Source: a candidate division WOR-3 bacterium
GTDB lineage: Bacteria > Hydrothermota > Tepidihabitantia > SM23-42
Length of the DNA stretch: 64,000 bases
NCBI GenBank assembly: GCA_029858255.1
Contig: JAOUFJ010000008.1
Span: 25,058-89,057 of the forward strand
Direction: 5' to 3'
Shown: piece by piece, positions 49,314-58,002 of the stretch
Numbering within the stretch: the stretch's first letter is position 1
Layout: each line of letters opens with the position of its first letter
Notes under the pieces: model-generated
What the model was told of the DNA's origin: nothing
What the model saw: the letters and a program-made list of their open reading frames with translations, nothing else
The model's database searches: none
Made by a program: the position numbers and the translations under genes

Positions 49314-51224
49314 TTAACGTACAAGCAGCAATTTCAATGTTTCCTGGTATTCACCGGCCTTGAATTTGACGAAATATATCCCGTTGGGTGTCGGCTTGCC
49401 GTTCGCATCACGGCCATCCCAGGTTACCGATGAGGGATAGCCGGTAACCGATAGTTGCGCAGAAAAATCTTTGACGAGTTTGCCGGTTACATCATACACG
49501 AGTAATGAGATATCCTGCAGCGCGTATCCTGCATCCTGTACAGAGTACCGCATTTCAGTCGCGCCGCTCGATGGATTCGGGAAAATGCTGAAGTACGTAC
49601 CTCTGTTCTGGTTGAGTTCGTTTTCTTCGATATAGGTATCGAGTATGAAATTCGCGGTCACCTGTTTATCTGCATTCATAAGGATCGTATCGGGATTTTG
49701 CGAGCCCCAGAGATTGCCGCTCCAGAAGCTAAAGATCCAACCTGGATCAGGTACGGCTGTGAGCTCTACTTCTGAACCCCGTGGATAATATGGTAGATCG
49801 GGTACTCGATTGACAATACCGTTTCCTACGACGCTGACGGTGAGCGTACAATTGATGGTCTGGAATGAACCAATAACCGATTTGTCATAATCCATGACGA
49901 GGGTTGCAGGGTTTGTATTGCCGGTAAGATCGCCACCCCACACAGTGAATTGCCATCCCGGATCAGGCACAGCGGTGAGTTCGACCGTATCTCCGGACGC
50001 ATGCCACTGTGTATCTGGATCTACTTCCACTGATCCTCCGCCCCACGCACTCGTCACCAGATAGTAAGAGAAGAGGTAATCCCAACCGATCGCGTCGAAC
50101 ATGTCTCGGTCCGGAACCTGGAAGAAGTTCGGGTAAAAAGTTGCTCCGGCGCCGATGGCGGGTTGCATTAGTGCGTAGACATTATTCTGGCTGAAATGTG
50201 AAGATTGATAAGGGTCACCGTCGGACATCTGGTACTCTGCCGCGATCATGTCGGCGTTCGCGTCATCGCTTCCCGGTGATTCATCAACCATTCGTGCAGT
50301 GGTCTGGAATTCGTACCATGTGTCCGGATTGTAATTCCCCGTACCATCAGAACGCTGGAATCTGTAGATATCGAGTACTTCCATGTCGTTGGTCAAGTAG
50401 GATGAACCGCAGCCAAATCCGAGGACGTGCCCGATTTCATGGGCAGCCACGGATTGGAAGCAGTGACCGACCACGCCGTCGCGCGGGTCATAATCAAACG
50501 TGAAATTCGTGCTGAACGTTATCTGCGCGGCCAGACTCGGGTAGGAACCTATGACTGCATTGTATGATGCAACACGGAAATAGACACGATTCTCGTCGGT
50601 GATGGTCGAACTGCCGTAATTGTAGCGGACCGGGATCGTTGCCGTGGTTGGCAGCCATGTTTGAACCGAGTCATCAGCATCCATATCATTGACCAAACTG
50701 GTGCGGGTCGTTGTCCATGAAGGATTACCTGCGATATAGCTCTGGGCGGTTCCGAGAATGCCCGGCCCCAGTGGTGCGAAAGTAATGTTTATACTTACCG
50801 AGACTTCGTCACTGTAAAGCTGTTCGATATATACTGCAACGGATTCCAGTGCAGCAACCGCTGCCGGCGGGACGCTCACACAATTGTAGACAATATTTAT
50901 GCCCCGACCGGTGCGGCCAGCGCTGACTATTGATTTGTTCGGTGCATCCTCGAATGCCTGGCGCGCCTGCAGAGCCATTGTGCGGAATTCCTCGGGCGTG
51001 ACCTTTGAGAAATCGCTCCCTGTTACTGGATAGATCAAGCTGCCGGTCTCGAGTTCGATGATTGAACCGTCAAGATAAAGACGGCTCTGCGCTTTAGGAC
51101 CCGGTTCATAGAAGAAGTAATCTTCTTCTGTATAACGCATCTGAGCCGCCATGGACAAGATCGGCAGGATACACAGAAGCATTGCTGTGGTTCCCATCCT
51201 TTTTACCAAAATCCTGTTTCTCAT
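49314..51224 (-). CDS. Exported zinc metalloprotease with InlB-type repeats and C-terminal sorting domain (paralogue 2)
   Basis: 636 residues from ATG 51224, the same length as its neighbour paralogue. After the signal peptide (TTAMLLCILPILSMAA) come the same blocks: PGPKAQSRLYLDGS, the zinc motif HEIGHVLGFGC, GDPYQSSHFSQNNV, two InlB-type repeats (for example VELTAVPDPGWQFTVWGGDLTGNTNPATLVMD), then the sorting module ending DANGKPTPNGIYFVKFKAGEYQETLKLLLVR. Two ATGs (51227, 51224) follow AGGAGG; the second has better spacing. It has its own promoter. The two genes look like a tandem duplication that has since diverged in the zinc loop region. Confidence 0.88.
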   Translation of the reverse strand: MRNRILVKRMGTTAMLLCILPILSMAAQMRYTEEDYFFYEPGPKAQSRLYLDGSIIELETGSLIYPVTGSDFSKVTPEEFRTMALQARQAFEDAPNKSIVSAGRTGRGINIVYNCVSVPPAAVAALESVAVYIEQLYSDEVSVSINITFAPLGPGILGTAQSYIAGNPSWTTTRTSLVNDMDADDSVQTWLPTTATIPVRYNYGSSTITDENRVYFRVASYNAVIGSYPSLAAQITFSTNFTFDYDPRDGVVGHCFQSVAAHEIGHVLGFGCGSSYLTNDMEVLDIYRFQRSDGTGNYNPDTWYEFQTTARMVDESPGSDDANADMIAAEYQMSDGDPYQSSHFSQNNVYALMQPAIGAGATFYPNFFQVPDRDMFDAIGWDYLFSYYLVTSAWGGGSVEVDPDTQWHASGDTVELTAVPDPGWQFTVWGGDLTGNTNPATLVMDYDKSVIGSFQTINCTLTVSVVGNGIVNRVPDLPYYPRGSEVELTAVPDPGWIFSFWSGNLWGSQNPDTILMNADKQVTANFILDTYIEENELNQNRGTYFSIFPNPSSGATEMRYSVQDAGYALQDISLLVYDVTGKLVKDFSAQLSVTGYPSSVTWDGRDANGKPTPNGIYFVKFKAGEYQETLKLLLVR

Positions 51225-51311
51225 CATGTCCTCCTGTTTGGATAATTTAATGTGTCTATTATTCATTTTTCTGTTTGCTAAAAATGTTCGTAGATAAAAT
51301 AGTTATGAATA

Positions 51312-51339
51312 ATAATAGTAAAATTCACGGGCATGTCAA
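51312..51339 (-). promoter_or_regulatory. Promoter of metalloprotease paralogue 2
   Basis: On the minus strand: TTGACA (51339-51334), 16-bp spacer, TATTAT (51317-51312). Confidence 0.75.
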
Positions 51340-51379
51340 GATTATAACACCAGCCTGCGGTGACTACGTGTTTTGTAGC

Positions 51380-51407
51380 TTGACATTACATTTATTCGAC
51401 CTATAAT
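51380..51407 (+). promoter_or_regulatory. Promoter of the exported protein gene at 51431
   Basis: Perfect TTGACA (51380-51385), 16-bp spacer, perfect TATAAT (51402-51407); AAGGAGG follows in the short leader. Confidence 0.9.
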
Positions 51408-51430
51408 CTATTCGGAAGAAGGAGGATGAG

Positions 51431-52519
51431 ATGAAGGTGCCTGGATTCTTTGTATCGCTATGCATAATCGTAATTGGCGCACCTCTCTTTGGTCAGATCA
51501 CAATTGACTGGACCGAAGTCCCCCAGTATACCGGTATCGAATTTATTCATAACGGTGTCAGCGATGTAACGGTCGAACTTGGCGTATCTGGAGGACCAAA
51601 AACCTGGTCGTTCTCAAACCAACCTATGGGTTCCCAGAATACCTATGCGTTGATCGTGCCGCGTACCTCCACACCGTTTGGTGATTCGTTCCCTGATGCA
51701 AATCTTGTGCTTCAAATCACGGAAGATGGCGACACGGTTTATGCATACGGTCAGATCGCTCCATCTTTTGGCAGTAATTTAGGGTTGGGCAGTGTGTCAC
51801 CGTTGACGACATTTTTCAGATTTGAACCGACGGACTCTTACCCGCTACCGATGGTTTATGGTGCCAGCCGTTCCTATCAATATGGATACACGTTGTCATT
51901 GGGCCCGGTAATGGATTTGCGGACTGACAATTACGGATTGGAGACAGTCGACGCATATGGTTTCGTGATCATTCCATATGACACGTTTGAATGCTTGCGC
52001 ACGTGTTCATTTGATACAACCGTATCGACAATACTGGTGAGTGGATTTCCCATTTCGGTTGATACGACGACGCATATCATCTATGATTTCCTTGCCGAGG
52101 ATTATGGACTCATTGCCCACGTTCTCAGTAATCCTGAAGAAACGAACCCCAACTATACCGAGGCATCTTTTCTCGAGCGCCTCAACGGTTTTTCTACGGG
52201 GATAAACGAATCGAAACACATTGCCGTGATCAATTTCTCATGCCAGCCTAATCCATTCTCGAAGCTGACCATCATACGATTCTCTATACCTGGAGGAGTA
52301 GACAGTAGACAGAACACAGTAGGCAGTATGAGGGTTTACGATCCTACAGGACGCTTGGTTAAGTCGTTTAATCTGGAATCGAGTATCGAGAATCAAGAAT
52401 CGGCAATATCCTGGTCTGGCGATGATAATACGGGCAGGAAATTACCTGGTGGCGTGTATTTTCTGGTAGCGGACGTAGATGATAGTCGCTTCAGCCAGAA
52501 GGTGTTGTTGATTAGATAG
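51431..52519 (+). CDS. Exported protein of unknown function with C-terminal sorting domain
   Basis: 362 residues: signal peptide (GFFVSLCIIVIGAPLFGQ), a beta-rich body of about 250 residues that I do not recognise (SGGPKTWSFSNQPMGSQ, with a later TFECLRTCSF), and a C-terminal sorting module (SCQPNPFSKLTIIRFS...MRVYDPTGRLVKSF...GDDNTGRKLPGGVYFLV...KVLLIR). Within that module the DNA 52303-52327 carries a tandem GTAGACAGTAGACAG motif coding VDSRQNTVGS, which looks like a short repeat inserted in frame between two strands. Confidence 0.8.
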   Translation: MKVPGFFVSLCIIVIGAPLFGQITIDWTEVPQYTGIEFIHNGVSDVTVELGVSGGPKTWSFSNQPMGSQNTYALIVPRTSTPFGDSFPDANLVLQITEDGDTVYAYGQIAPSFGSNLGLGSVSPLTTFFRFEPTDSYPLPMVYGASRSYQYGYTLSLGPVMDLRTDNYGLETVDAYGFVIIPYDTFECLRTCSFDTTVSTILVSGFPISVDTTTHIIYDFLAEDYGLIAHVLSNPEETNPNYTEASFLERLNGFSTGINESKHIAVINFSCQPNPFSKLTIIRFSIPGGVDSRQNTVGSMRVYDPTGRLVKSFNLESSIENQESAISWSGDDNTGRKLPGGVYFLVADVDDSRFSQKVLLIR

Positions 52520-52597
52520 GGTAGATGGAACAGCGGGTTTGGCGCAATGATCTATTTGCAGCGTTACTCACAGACGGGGTAAGAATATGGAGGATTA

Positions 52598-53188
52598 ATG
52601 AAAGAAACGTTGTTAGTTTTGCTGGCAATGATGCCAGTGCTCCTGGCGCAGACTGATATGCCAAGAAAACCTCTAAGCAAGGATATGAAGCCAGTTCTGC
52701 TCGTTATCGACATTCAGGAAAGATACTTGCCAATGATGGCTTCTGAAGAGAAGGACCTGGCGCTGCGCATGATAAACGGTGCAATATGGATCTTTCGGCA
52801 GCACGACTTGCCGGTTATCCGGGTGTACCATTCGGATTTGCAGTTCGGCCCTAACCCCGGTGATAAAGATTTCGAATTCCCGTCGAGCGTGATCATAAAA
52901 GACGACGACGTGAAAGTCATCAAAAATTATCCGAGCGCGTTTACGAAGACCGAACTTGAGGCAATTCTGCGTGAGAAGGACATAAACACCGTATTCCTGT
53001 GCGGGTTGAGCGCGGTGGGTTGCGTGCTTGCAACCTACTTCGGTGCTATGGATCGCGGTTTTGAGGCTTTTATGGTAAAGGATGCGATCATGAGTCACAA
53101 GGCTGACTATACAGAGGTCGTGAAGGAAATTACTGAAACGGTTACCTTCAAGACCCTGCAGTTCATGCTTGAATATTTAAGAAAATAG
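52598..53188 (+). CDS. Isochorismatase-family cysteine hydrolase with signal peptide
   Basis: 196 residues. The catalytic triad of the family is in place: Asp in VLLVIDIQERY, Lys in KVIKNYPSAF, and Cys in LSAVGCVLATYFGAMDRGF preceded by the cis-peptide region. A hydrophobic N-terminus (MKETLLVLLAMMPVLLAQ) looks like a signal peptide, which is uncommon for these normally cytoplasmic nicotinamidase/isochorismatase-like hydrolases. AATGGAGG lies before ATG 52598. The substrate is unknown. Confidence 0.82.
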   Translation: MKETLLVLLAMMPVLLAQTDMPRKPLSKDMKPVLLVIDIQERYLPMMASEEKDLALRMINGAIWIFRQHDLPVIRVYHSDLQFGPNPGDKDFEFPSSVIIKDDDVKVIKNYPSAFTKTELEAILREKDINTVFLCGLSAVGCVLATYFGAMDRGFEAFMVKDAIMSHKADYTEVVKEITETVTFKTLQFMLEYLRK

Positions 53189-53238
53189 TGATCGCAATGG
53201 TTGGTTGTGAATAGATGGTAAAGGAATAGGAGAGCAGC

Positions 53239-53505
53239 ATGCAAAGTAGTAAACTCTACGTAGGGAATGTTAGCTATTCGGCGACGGCTGAGGAGTTAAG
53301 AGAGCTGTTCGCTCAGTATGGTGAAGTGAAACAAGTCAATCTAATGGAAGGCAGGGGGTATGGTTTTGTTGAGATGTCCAACACTGAAGAAGCGACCAAG
53401 GCCAAGGACGCGCTGAACGGTTTAGACTTTAAGGGTCGGACCCTTAAAGTTGACGAAGCACGTCAGCCCGGCAACAAAGAAAAGAAAGGTTTTCGAAAAT
53501 ACTGA
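53239..53505 (+). CDS. RNA-binding protein with single RRM domain
   Basis: 88 residues forming one RNA recognition motif: RNP2 is LYVGNVSY (residues 6-13), RNP1 is GRGYGFVEM (about 39-47). A short basic tail follows (RQPGNKEKKGFRKY). Such single-RRM proteins are common in cyanobacteria and many Gram-negative groups, often cold-induced. AGGAGAGCAGC lies before the ATG. A GTCTC/GAGAC hairpin with T-run near 53563-53586 may terminate it. Confidence 0.92.
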   Translation: MQSSKLYVGNVSYSATAEELRELFAQYGEVKQVNLMEGRGYGFVEMSNTEEATKAKDALNGLDFKGRTLKVDEARQPGNKEKKGFRKY

Positions 53506-53623
53506 GACGATTGCCGCAATAGACAAAAGTTAAACACCGGTTCTGCTTAGCTTGACGCTCTATAGTCTCTTGGTGGAGACCGTTTTTCAAAAAATCACTA
53601 CATCGTATTCGTGTTCAATCGGT

Positions 53624-54103
53624 CTAGAAGCAACCAGTGTGATATAATGTATCATAGGAGGAATAAGAAACAAAATACAGGTCGAAATGCTCGGCGGTTG
53701 TTTCGTCGAAGCTGTTGACGCGGTTGAATGCGATAGCCCAGGCATATTGATCCTGGTATAAACACTTCTCCGCGTAACACGGAATCCGGTAAGGCCGGTC
53801 ATTCCATTCGCTGTAGGTTGCCCTTATACACTGGTATAACACAGTCGGGTCTTCACCGATATCACCAGCCTTTTCCTGCATCCGGTTGATCAGTTCATCT
53901 CTCAGTGCAATTGAGAGATCTGCCCCGGAATAGTTTTCGGCAAATACTTCGTGTATGTCACCGAATGGTACTGTCTCAGGATCAGATGTGTAATCTGTAT
54001 TCGTTACTATGACCACAGGGTCGCATTCCGGTGTTGAGGTACAGCTGGACAGAACGAGAATGGAGCCGATCAGCAATGTGTACAGAAGATGCTTTCTTTT
54101 CAC
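53624..54103 (-). CDS. Lipoprotein of unknown function
   Basis: 159 residues from GTG 54103, which has GGGAGGT seven bases upstream; the open frame further upstream is not credible. A lipobox LVLSSC near residue 21 follows a hydrophobic helix, so it should be lipid-anchored. The rest is acidic with eight or so Tyr and several Cys; I recognise no domain. TATAAT at 54148-54143 (minus) could be its -10, but the -35 is poor. Confidence 0.7.
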   Translation of the reverse strand: MKRKHLLYTLLIGSILVLSSCTSTPECDPVVIVTNTDYTSDPETVPFGDIHEVFAENYSGADLSIALRDELINRMQEKAGDIGEDPTVLYQCIRATYSEWNDRPYRIPCYAEKCLYQDQYAWAIAFNRVNSFDETTAEHFDLYFVSYSSYDTLYHTGCF

Positions 54104-54371
54104 TCGATACCTCCCTTCTGGCCCACCAGCGGGCCGTGGTCTATTATAGGGTAAGGACTCACGCGTCACTCACAAGTGAGGTCACAGCGGGACTAACTGT
54201 ACCATTCTGTCCATCAATCCTCTATAGTCCTGCTGATAGTGTAGAAAGGCCCGAATTGTTACTTCGGCGAGCAGCTAAGTAACGGTAAATGCTGAAAATG
54301 TCATAGGTTTAAGTATTCATCGATATGTCTACACAGGGGTTAATAAACTTAAGTGTAGTTTGCGGAAAATG

Positions 54372-54459
54372 TGTGCCATTCTGACACATATCATGTTCAA
54401 CCGAGTCAAAAGAGACAACAATTTGTCCTTGTGTCACTATTTTGTGCCATATTGGCGCA
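54372..54459. promoter_or_regulatory. Two copies of an operator-like TGTGCCAT...CA motif
   Basis: 17-bp sites at 54372-54388 and 54443-54459, 13/17 identical, start-to-start spacing 71 bp, near seven DNA turns. They may regulate the downstream basic-repeat protein and patatin genes. The regulator is unknown. Confidence 0.4.
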
Positions 54460-54576
54460 CCCTATGTATCGATTTTTTGGTCAACCTTCAAAAAACTTAT
54501 GATTTTTCAAGCAATCAGTCTCGGCATGAATATTGCAATATATCTGAGTGTAGGATAAAAGAAGTATAATATCATT

Positions 54577-54598
54577 TTTCTGAGAGATTTCTCAGAAA
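54577..54598. repeat. 9-bp stem hairpin upstream of the basic repeat protein gene
   Basis: TTTCTGAGA (54577-54585), loop GATT, TCTCAGAAA (54590-54598). It lies just after a TATAAT (54565-54570), so it would be near the 5' end of a transcript if that box is used. Confidence 0.5.
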
Positions 54599-54678
54599 GG
54601 TGTGTTGGCTTTTGTGTATTTTTATTACATTGCCCTTGATGTTTGTAAACATAGCGATAGAGTGTAGTCGGAGGTTGG

Positions 54679-55014
54679 GTGGCGAAGAGGCGTAAACGAA
54701 GTCGGAAATCGTATATGAAGGACTACCGCCAGAATTACGGCGATCTGATGCGCGATCAAATCAGTGATTGGTTCAGCAATCACCCGGATTATCTAAAAAA
54801 GTACTGTAAAAAGTGGCGGGAACGACATCTCGGTTATTTCAGGAAATGGCGGCATCGAAATAGATCCACGTACCTTGACTATCAGCGGAAATGGCGTGCG
54901 CAACACCGCGAAAGAGTGAAAGCGTACATGAGGGGTTACATGCGCCGCTACCGCAGTGGAGAGCCAGAAATGGCATTAGAGGATCAAATGGGAGGAAGCC
55001 TTGCTCTGGATTAA
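54679..55014 (+). CDS. Small very basic protein with KWR-type tandem repeats
   Basis: 111 residues, GTG start after GGAGGT. The middle is built from units of about 12-17 residues around the pattern Y-x-(R/K)KWR-x(0-2)-(H/R)R: YCKKWRERHLGY, FRKWRHRNRSTY, YQRKWRAQHRERV, YMRGYMRRYRS. It is highly Arg/Lys/Trp/Tyr rich with a short acidic end. I do not recognise a family with confidence; short repeat proteins like this turn up near phage or plasmid genes. Nucleic-acid binding is a reasonable guess. Confidence 0.55.
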   Translation: MAKRRKRSRKSYMKDYRQNYGDLMRDQISDWFSNHPDYLKKYCKKWRERHLGYFRKWRHRNRSTYLDYQRKWRAQHRERVKAYMRGYMRRYRSGEPEMALEDQMGGSLALD

Positions 55015-55072
55015 TCCAGTATATTGTGCGCATAGGGTAAGAGTTTTCATACTATAACTAAAGAACTGTAGG

Positions 55073-55096
55073 CATACGCTAACTTCCCAGCGTATG
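55073..55096 (+). terminator. Hairpin after the basic repeat protein gene
   Basis: CATACGCT (55073-55080), loop of eight, AGCGTATG (55089-55096), followed by TGTTGTT. No clean T-run, so termination is uncertain. Confidence 0.45.
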
Positions 55097-55220
55097 TGTT
55101 GTTAACAATTAAAAAAACATCTTGCTGCAAAAGCAGGGTCGAGCGGTAATATGATGAACAAAGAACTCGGAAATTATTCTTCTATATTGATGATCAGCCA
55201 GCAGTTGGAGGAGGACGTAT

Positions 55221-56156
55221 ATGAAACCATTCCGTAAGCATGTAGCCATCTCAATAGATGGTGGTGCGTTGAAAGGTGTGATGGTAACCCGTGCACTGGC
55301 AATTCTTGAAGACCATCTGGGCAGACCGGCCCACGATATATTCCGTGTTACGACAGGAACCTCGACTGGTGCCATTATTGCAGCGGGTATTGGCAGGGGG
55401 TTAAGCGGCACGCAGATGTACGACCTCTATTGTGAATTGGGTGGCGTTGTCTTTCGCAGAACCCTGCGCAGCATGCTTTGGCCTTTGACCCGCTACCGTT
55501 TTTCTAACGAGCCTTTGGCGAATGCTCTGAAGCAGTACCTTGGTGAGGGGATGATGAGGGAATTCTGGACGGCAGAACCGCCGACCGATGTCGTTATCAC
55601 TGTCTTTGATCTTGTGGAGAAAAGAACTCGTTTCGTAAAACCCTGGAAAGATGAATACTCCACCTGGCCGATCCTTAAGGCGGTCCTGGCGTCGAGTACA
55701 ATACCTACTACATTTCCTGTCGTTGAGGGAAGGTATGTTGACGGCGGGGTTGGTTCTTACTGCAATCCGTGCTACATTGCAGCGTATGAACTGTGCTTTT
55801 GCCTAAATTGGAATCCAGCTGAAACGACTCTCATCAGCCTCGGCACAGGTCGCGAACCGCATTCTCTAAAGACGGGTGATGCTGATCGGTTCATGGTGTG
55901 GGATTGGATCGGTCCTGTAATAGGTGCTTTCATGCAAACTGCCGATGATCAACAAGTACATGTTGTCAAAACGTTCTTCGAGAGACTCGACTTCCGCAGA
56001 TTTCAGGTTGATTTCCGTGAGCCCGTAAAGAGCGATGATCCAAAAGAAATACCTAAACTTGCTGAATACGGGGAAGAACTGGCGCGGAAAATTCTCAACG
56101 ATGAAACCGATATAGCTATGGAAATCAAGGCAAAACGCACGCTCCAGTCCTTGTAG
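55221..56156 (+). CDS. Patatin-like phospholipase
   Basis: 311 residues with the complete patatin catalytic set: oxyanion loop SIDGGALKG (residues 11-19), nucleophile elbow GTSTG (about 46-50) and the dyad aspartate in YVDGGVG (about 173-179). Probably a cytoplasmic lipid acyl hydrolase. AGGAGGACGTAT lies before ATG 55221. Patatin effectors of CBASS and other defence systems share this fold, but no cyclase or nucleotide sensor is nearby, so a defence role is not supported. Confidence 0.9.
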   Translation: MKPFRKHVAISIDGGALKGVMVTRALAILEDHLGRPAHDIFRVTTGTSTGAIIAAGIGRGLSGTQMYDLYCELGGVVFRRTLRSMLWPLTRYRFSNEPLANALKQYLGEGMMREFWTAEPPTDVVITVFDLVEKRTRFVKPWKDEYSTWPILKAVLASSTIPTTFPVVEGRYVDGGVGSYCNPCYIAAYELCFCLNWNPAETTLISLGTGREPHSLKTGDADRFMVWDWIGPVIGAFMQTADDQQVHVVKTFFERLDFRRFQVDFREPVKSDDPKEIPKLAEYGEELARKILNDETDIAMEIKAKRTLQSL

Positions 56157-56253
56157 TTGAAAGACAGGATTTTGTGTTTCTCTGCATCATCTGATGCACA
56201 GAAATTTCGATGACTAGGTTGTTTGCAATGTTGAGATGCAGACAGGTAAGAAT

Positions 56254-56285
56254 CCCGCCCCGCAGCTGTGACGATGCGGGGCGGG
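56254..56285 (+). terminator. Strong GC-rich terminator hairpin after the patatin gene
   Basis: 11-bp perfect stem CCCGCCCCGCA (56254-56264) with TGCGGGGCGGG (56275-56285), then CCTTGTTTG. It lies between convergent genes. Confidence 0.75.
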
Positions 56286-56304
56286 CCTTGTTTGTATAGT
56301 ATAG

Positions 56305-58002
56305 CTATTTAACGAGTACTAGTTTGTACGTCGCGGTCTGCTCTCCTGCATCGAGTTTGAAGAAGTATATGCCGTTCGCAACAGTGCGGTTATTATCATC
56401 CTTGGCATTCCAGAAGACGGTGTTGGTTCCTGCATCTACGATGCCATCAACAAGCGTGCTGACCAGCCGGCCTGCACTGTCATATACCTTGAGCGATACC
56501 CTGCTTCTTGCCGAAGTATTGTAGGTGATGAGAGAACGTCCCCGTACTGGATTCGTCATCGGCGCGAAACCAGTAGCAAGCGGGGCATCTTTGCTCGGTG
56601 ATTCTTCAATTCCAGTATACAGATAGTTTATCACTCTATTCATCATCGTATCCCGGTCCGCCTCAGCATTGATTAGTTCAAATGCGAACCCATTGAAGAA
56701 GAGATAGTACGGAGTAACCGGTGGTCCCACGGCGATCGTGTTGCTCAAGTTCGATTCGTTCTGCATCTCGGTCCATGAAGTGCCATCCGGGTTGATCTGG
56801 TCTGCGTAGTCATATATAATAGTACCTGTGGTCGGTGATGAAAATCCGGACATGATTGGTCCAACGCCTGTTACCTGGGTGCAATATATGTCATCCACAT
56901 GCGAGCCAACATGCATCCAACTCACCGGGTCGATATCATACAAGACATCCTGGGAAGAGAGCCACAGCTTGCCAGGGTTCATGACGTTCAAGAGATAGAG
57001 GCCAATTTCAGTAGTATCCGTGGCTGTCAATGTATTTGACCAGTCTTCACCCGTGGCCCATACAACGATCTCATAGTTACCCATGACCGCGGCATCAGGT
57101 GCCACGCCGCTGCTGTCAAAAACGACCCACTTGTCATAAGCAAGCCCGAGGTTATTGAACGACGTTTCGTAGTACGTTTCAACGTTAGGTAAATTCTCGT
57201 CGTCATCGACATAGAGTATTTCCGCCCCCGCAGAAACGTAACCGATGTCCATCTTATAGACATTGCCCGTGGTCCAACCACAGCTCCAGAGATAAGTACC
57301 GTCAAAAGCAAGGTCCTGTATTTCAAGGTCAGGGCAAGCAAAGGACGTTATCACTGCACCGGTGACCGGGTTCAGCTTGTAAATGTAATCGGTTGCCTGG
57401 TCAGAATTCCAGAGAACATTGTCATGCCAGTCCCAGGTAAGACCAGTGGAAGCCGTGCCCTGCGAAGGGAATTGTCCCCAGATAGCGCCTGTCGCCGGGT
57501 CGAGTTCCCATATGGTATTGTTTGCCCAGTTCGTATTCCAGATCGTGTCGTTCATCCAGGCAAGACCTTCGCACGATGCTCCGGTGCCCGGACCCGGGAT
57601 CGAAGCCAATACTGCTCCGGTTACGGGGTCGAGTTTGTAGATGAGTATGGTTCCGCCGTCCGCACACCACAGATTTGTTCCATCCCAGCACAATCCCGTG
57701 GCTGTGGTGCTGGGTGCTGGTAACGAATCAAGGACGTTGCCCAGGGTGTCCATTCTGTATATTCTATCGAGCCCATCGCTGCCGAGCCAAAGGTATTCCC
57801 CATCCCAGGCCATACCGTCGACATTATTAGAGGGCGCGACGAATTGATAGACGACTGTACCTGTGTCTCTTGGTGCATTATTGCTGCGTGGAGCTCGTGC
57901 TGCATCTCTGTGTGGGGCTACCGTAGCGCTGCCCATTTCGGTCAAGCCGAAAATCGCAAGCGTTGCGATTACACAAAAGACCGACATTCTCTTGAGCATC
58001 AT
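56305..58002 (-). CDS. Exported beta-propeller protein with C-terminal sorting domain
   Basis: 565 residues with signal peptide (SVFCVIATLAIFGLTEMGSA). The first 270 or so form a propeller with repeats of the type 'GLxWDGTxLWxxDxxxxxIYKLDPVTGAVLxSIPxPG'. A Rossmann-like or glutaminase-like middle follows (YVDDDENLPNVETYYETSF...GNYEIVVWATGEDW), a combination seen in other exported proteins of such bacteria. The C-terminal module is FAPMTNPVRGRSLITYN...LKVYDSAGRLVSTL...NGIYFFKLD...KLVLVK. ATG 58002 (and 57999) follows GGGAGGTG. A promoter lies 83 bp upstream. Confidence 0.85.
   Translation of the reverse strand: MMLKRMSVFCVIATLAIFGLTEMGSATVAPHRDAARAPRSNNAPRDTGTVVYQFVAPSNNVDGMAWDGEYLWLGSDGLDRIYRMDTLGNVLDSLPAPSTTATGLCWDGTNLWCADGGTILIYKLDPVTGAVLASIPGPGTGASCEGLAWMNDTIWNTNWANNTIWELDPATGAIWGQFPSQGTASTGLTWDWHDNVLWNSDQATDYIYKLNPVTGAVITSFACPDLEIQDLAFDGTYLWSCGWTTGNVYKMDIGYVSAGAEILYVDDDENLPNVETYYETSFNNLGLAYDKWVVFDSSGVAPDAAVMGNYEIVVWATGEDWSNTLTATDTTEIGLYLLNVMNPGKLWLSSQDVLYDIDPVSWMHVGSHVDDIYCTQVTGVGPIMSGFSSPTTGTIIYDYADQINPDGTSWTEMQNESNLSNTIAVGPPVTPYYLFFNGFAFELINAEADRDTMMNRVINYLYTGIEESPSKDAPLATGFAPMTNPVRGRSLITYNTSARSRVSLKVYDSAGRLVSTLVDGIVDAGTNTVFWNAKDDNNRTVANGIYFFKLDAGEQTATYKLVLVK

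Larger units (their letters stand above)
54104..54678. other. 575-bp intergenic region with paired palindrome-like motifs and a hairpin
   Basis: No gene is convincing here. Two 17-bp sites match at 13 positions: TGTGCCATTCTGACACA (54372-54388) and TGTGCCATATTGGCGCA (54443-54459), each roughly palindromic, 71 bp apart; they resemble operator sites. A 9-bp stem hairpin TTTCTGAGA-GATT-TCTCAGAAA lies at 54577-54598. TATAAT occurs at 54565-54570 with no clear -35 box. The strand is AT-rich compared with its neighbours. Confidence 0.5.

Noticed and set aside
54443..54470. Sigma54-type promoter (TGGCGCACCC...)
   Set aside because: The GG part is present but no GC element (TTGCA/T) lies at the needed 5-base spacing.
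55151..55240. 29-codon frame (MMNKELGNYSS...) overlapping the patatin start
   Set aside because: No ribosome site and no sign of conservation; too short to support as a leader peptide.
55221..56156. Patatin-like gene as the effector of a CBASS defence system
   Set aside because: No cyclase, HORMA/TRIP13 or ubiquitin-like partner lies nearby; the neighbour is an unrelated small basic protein.
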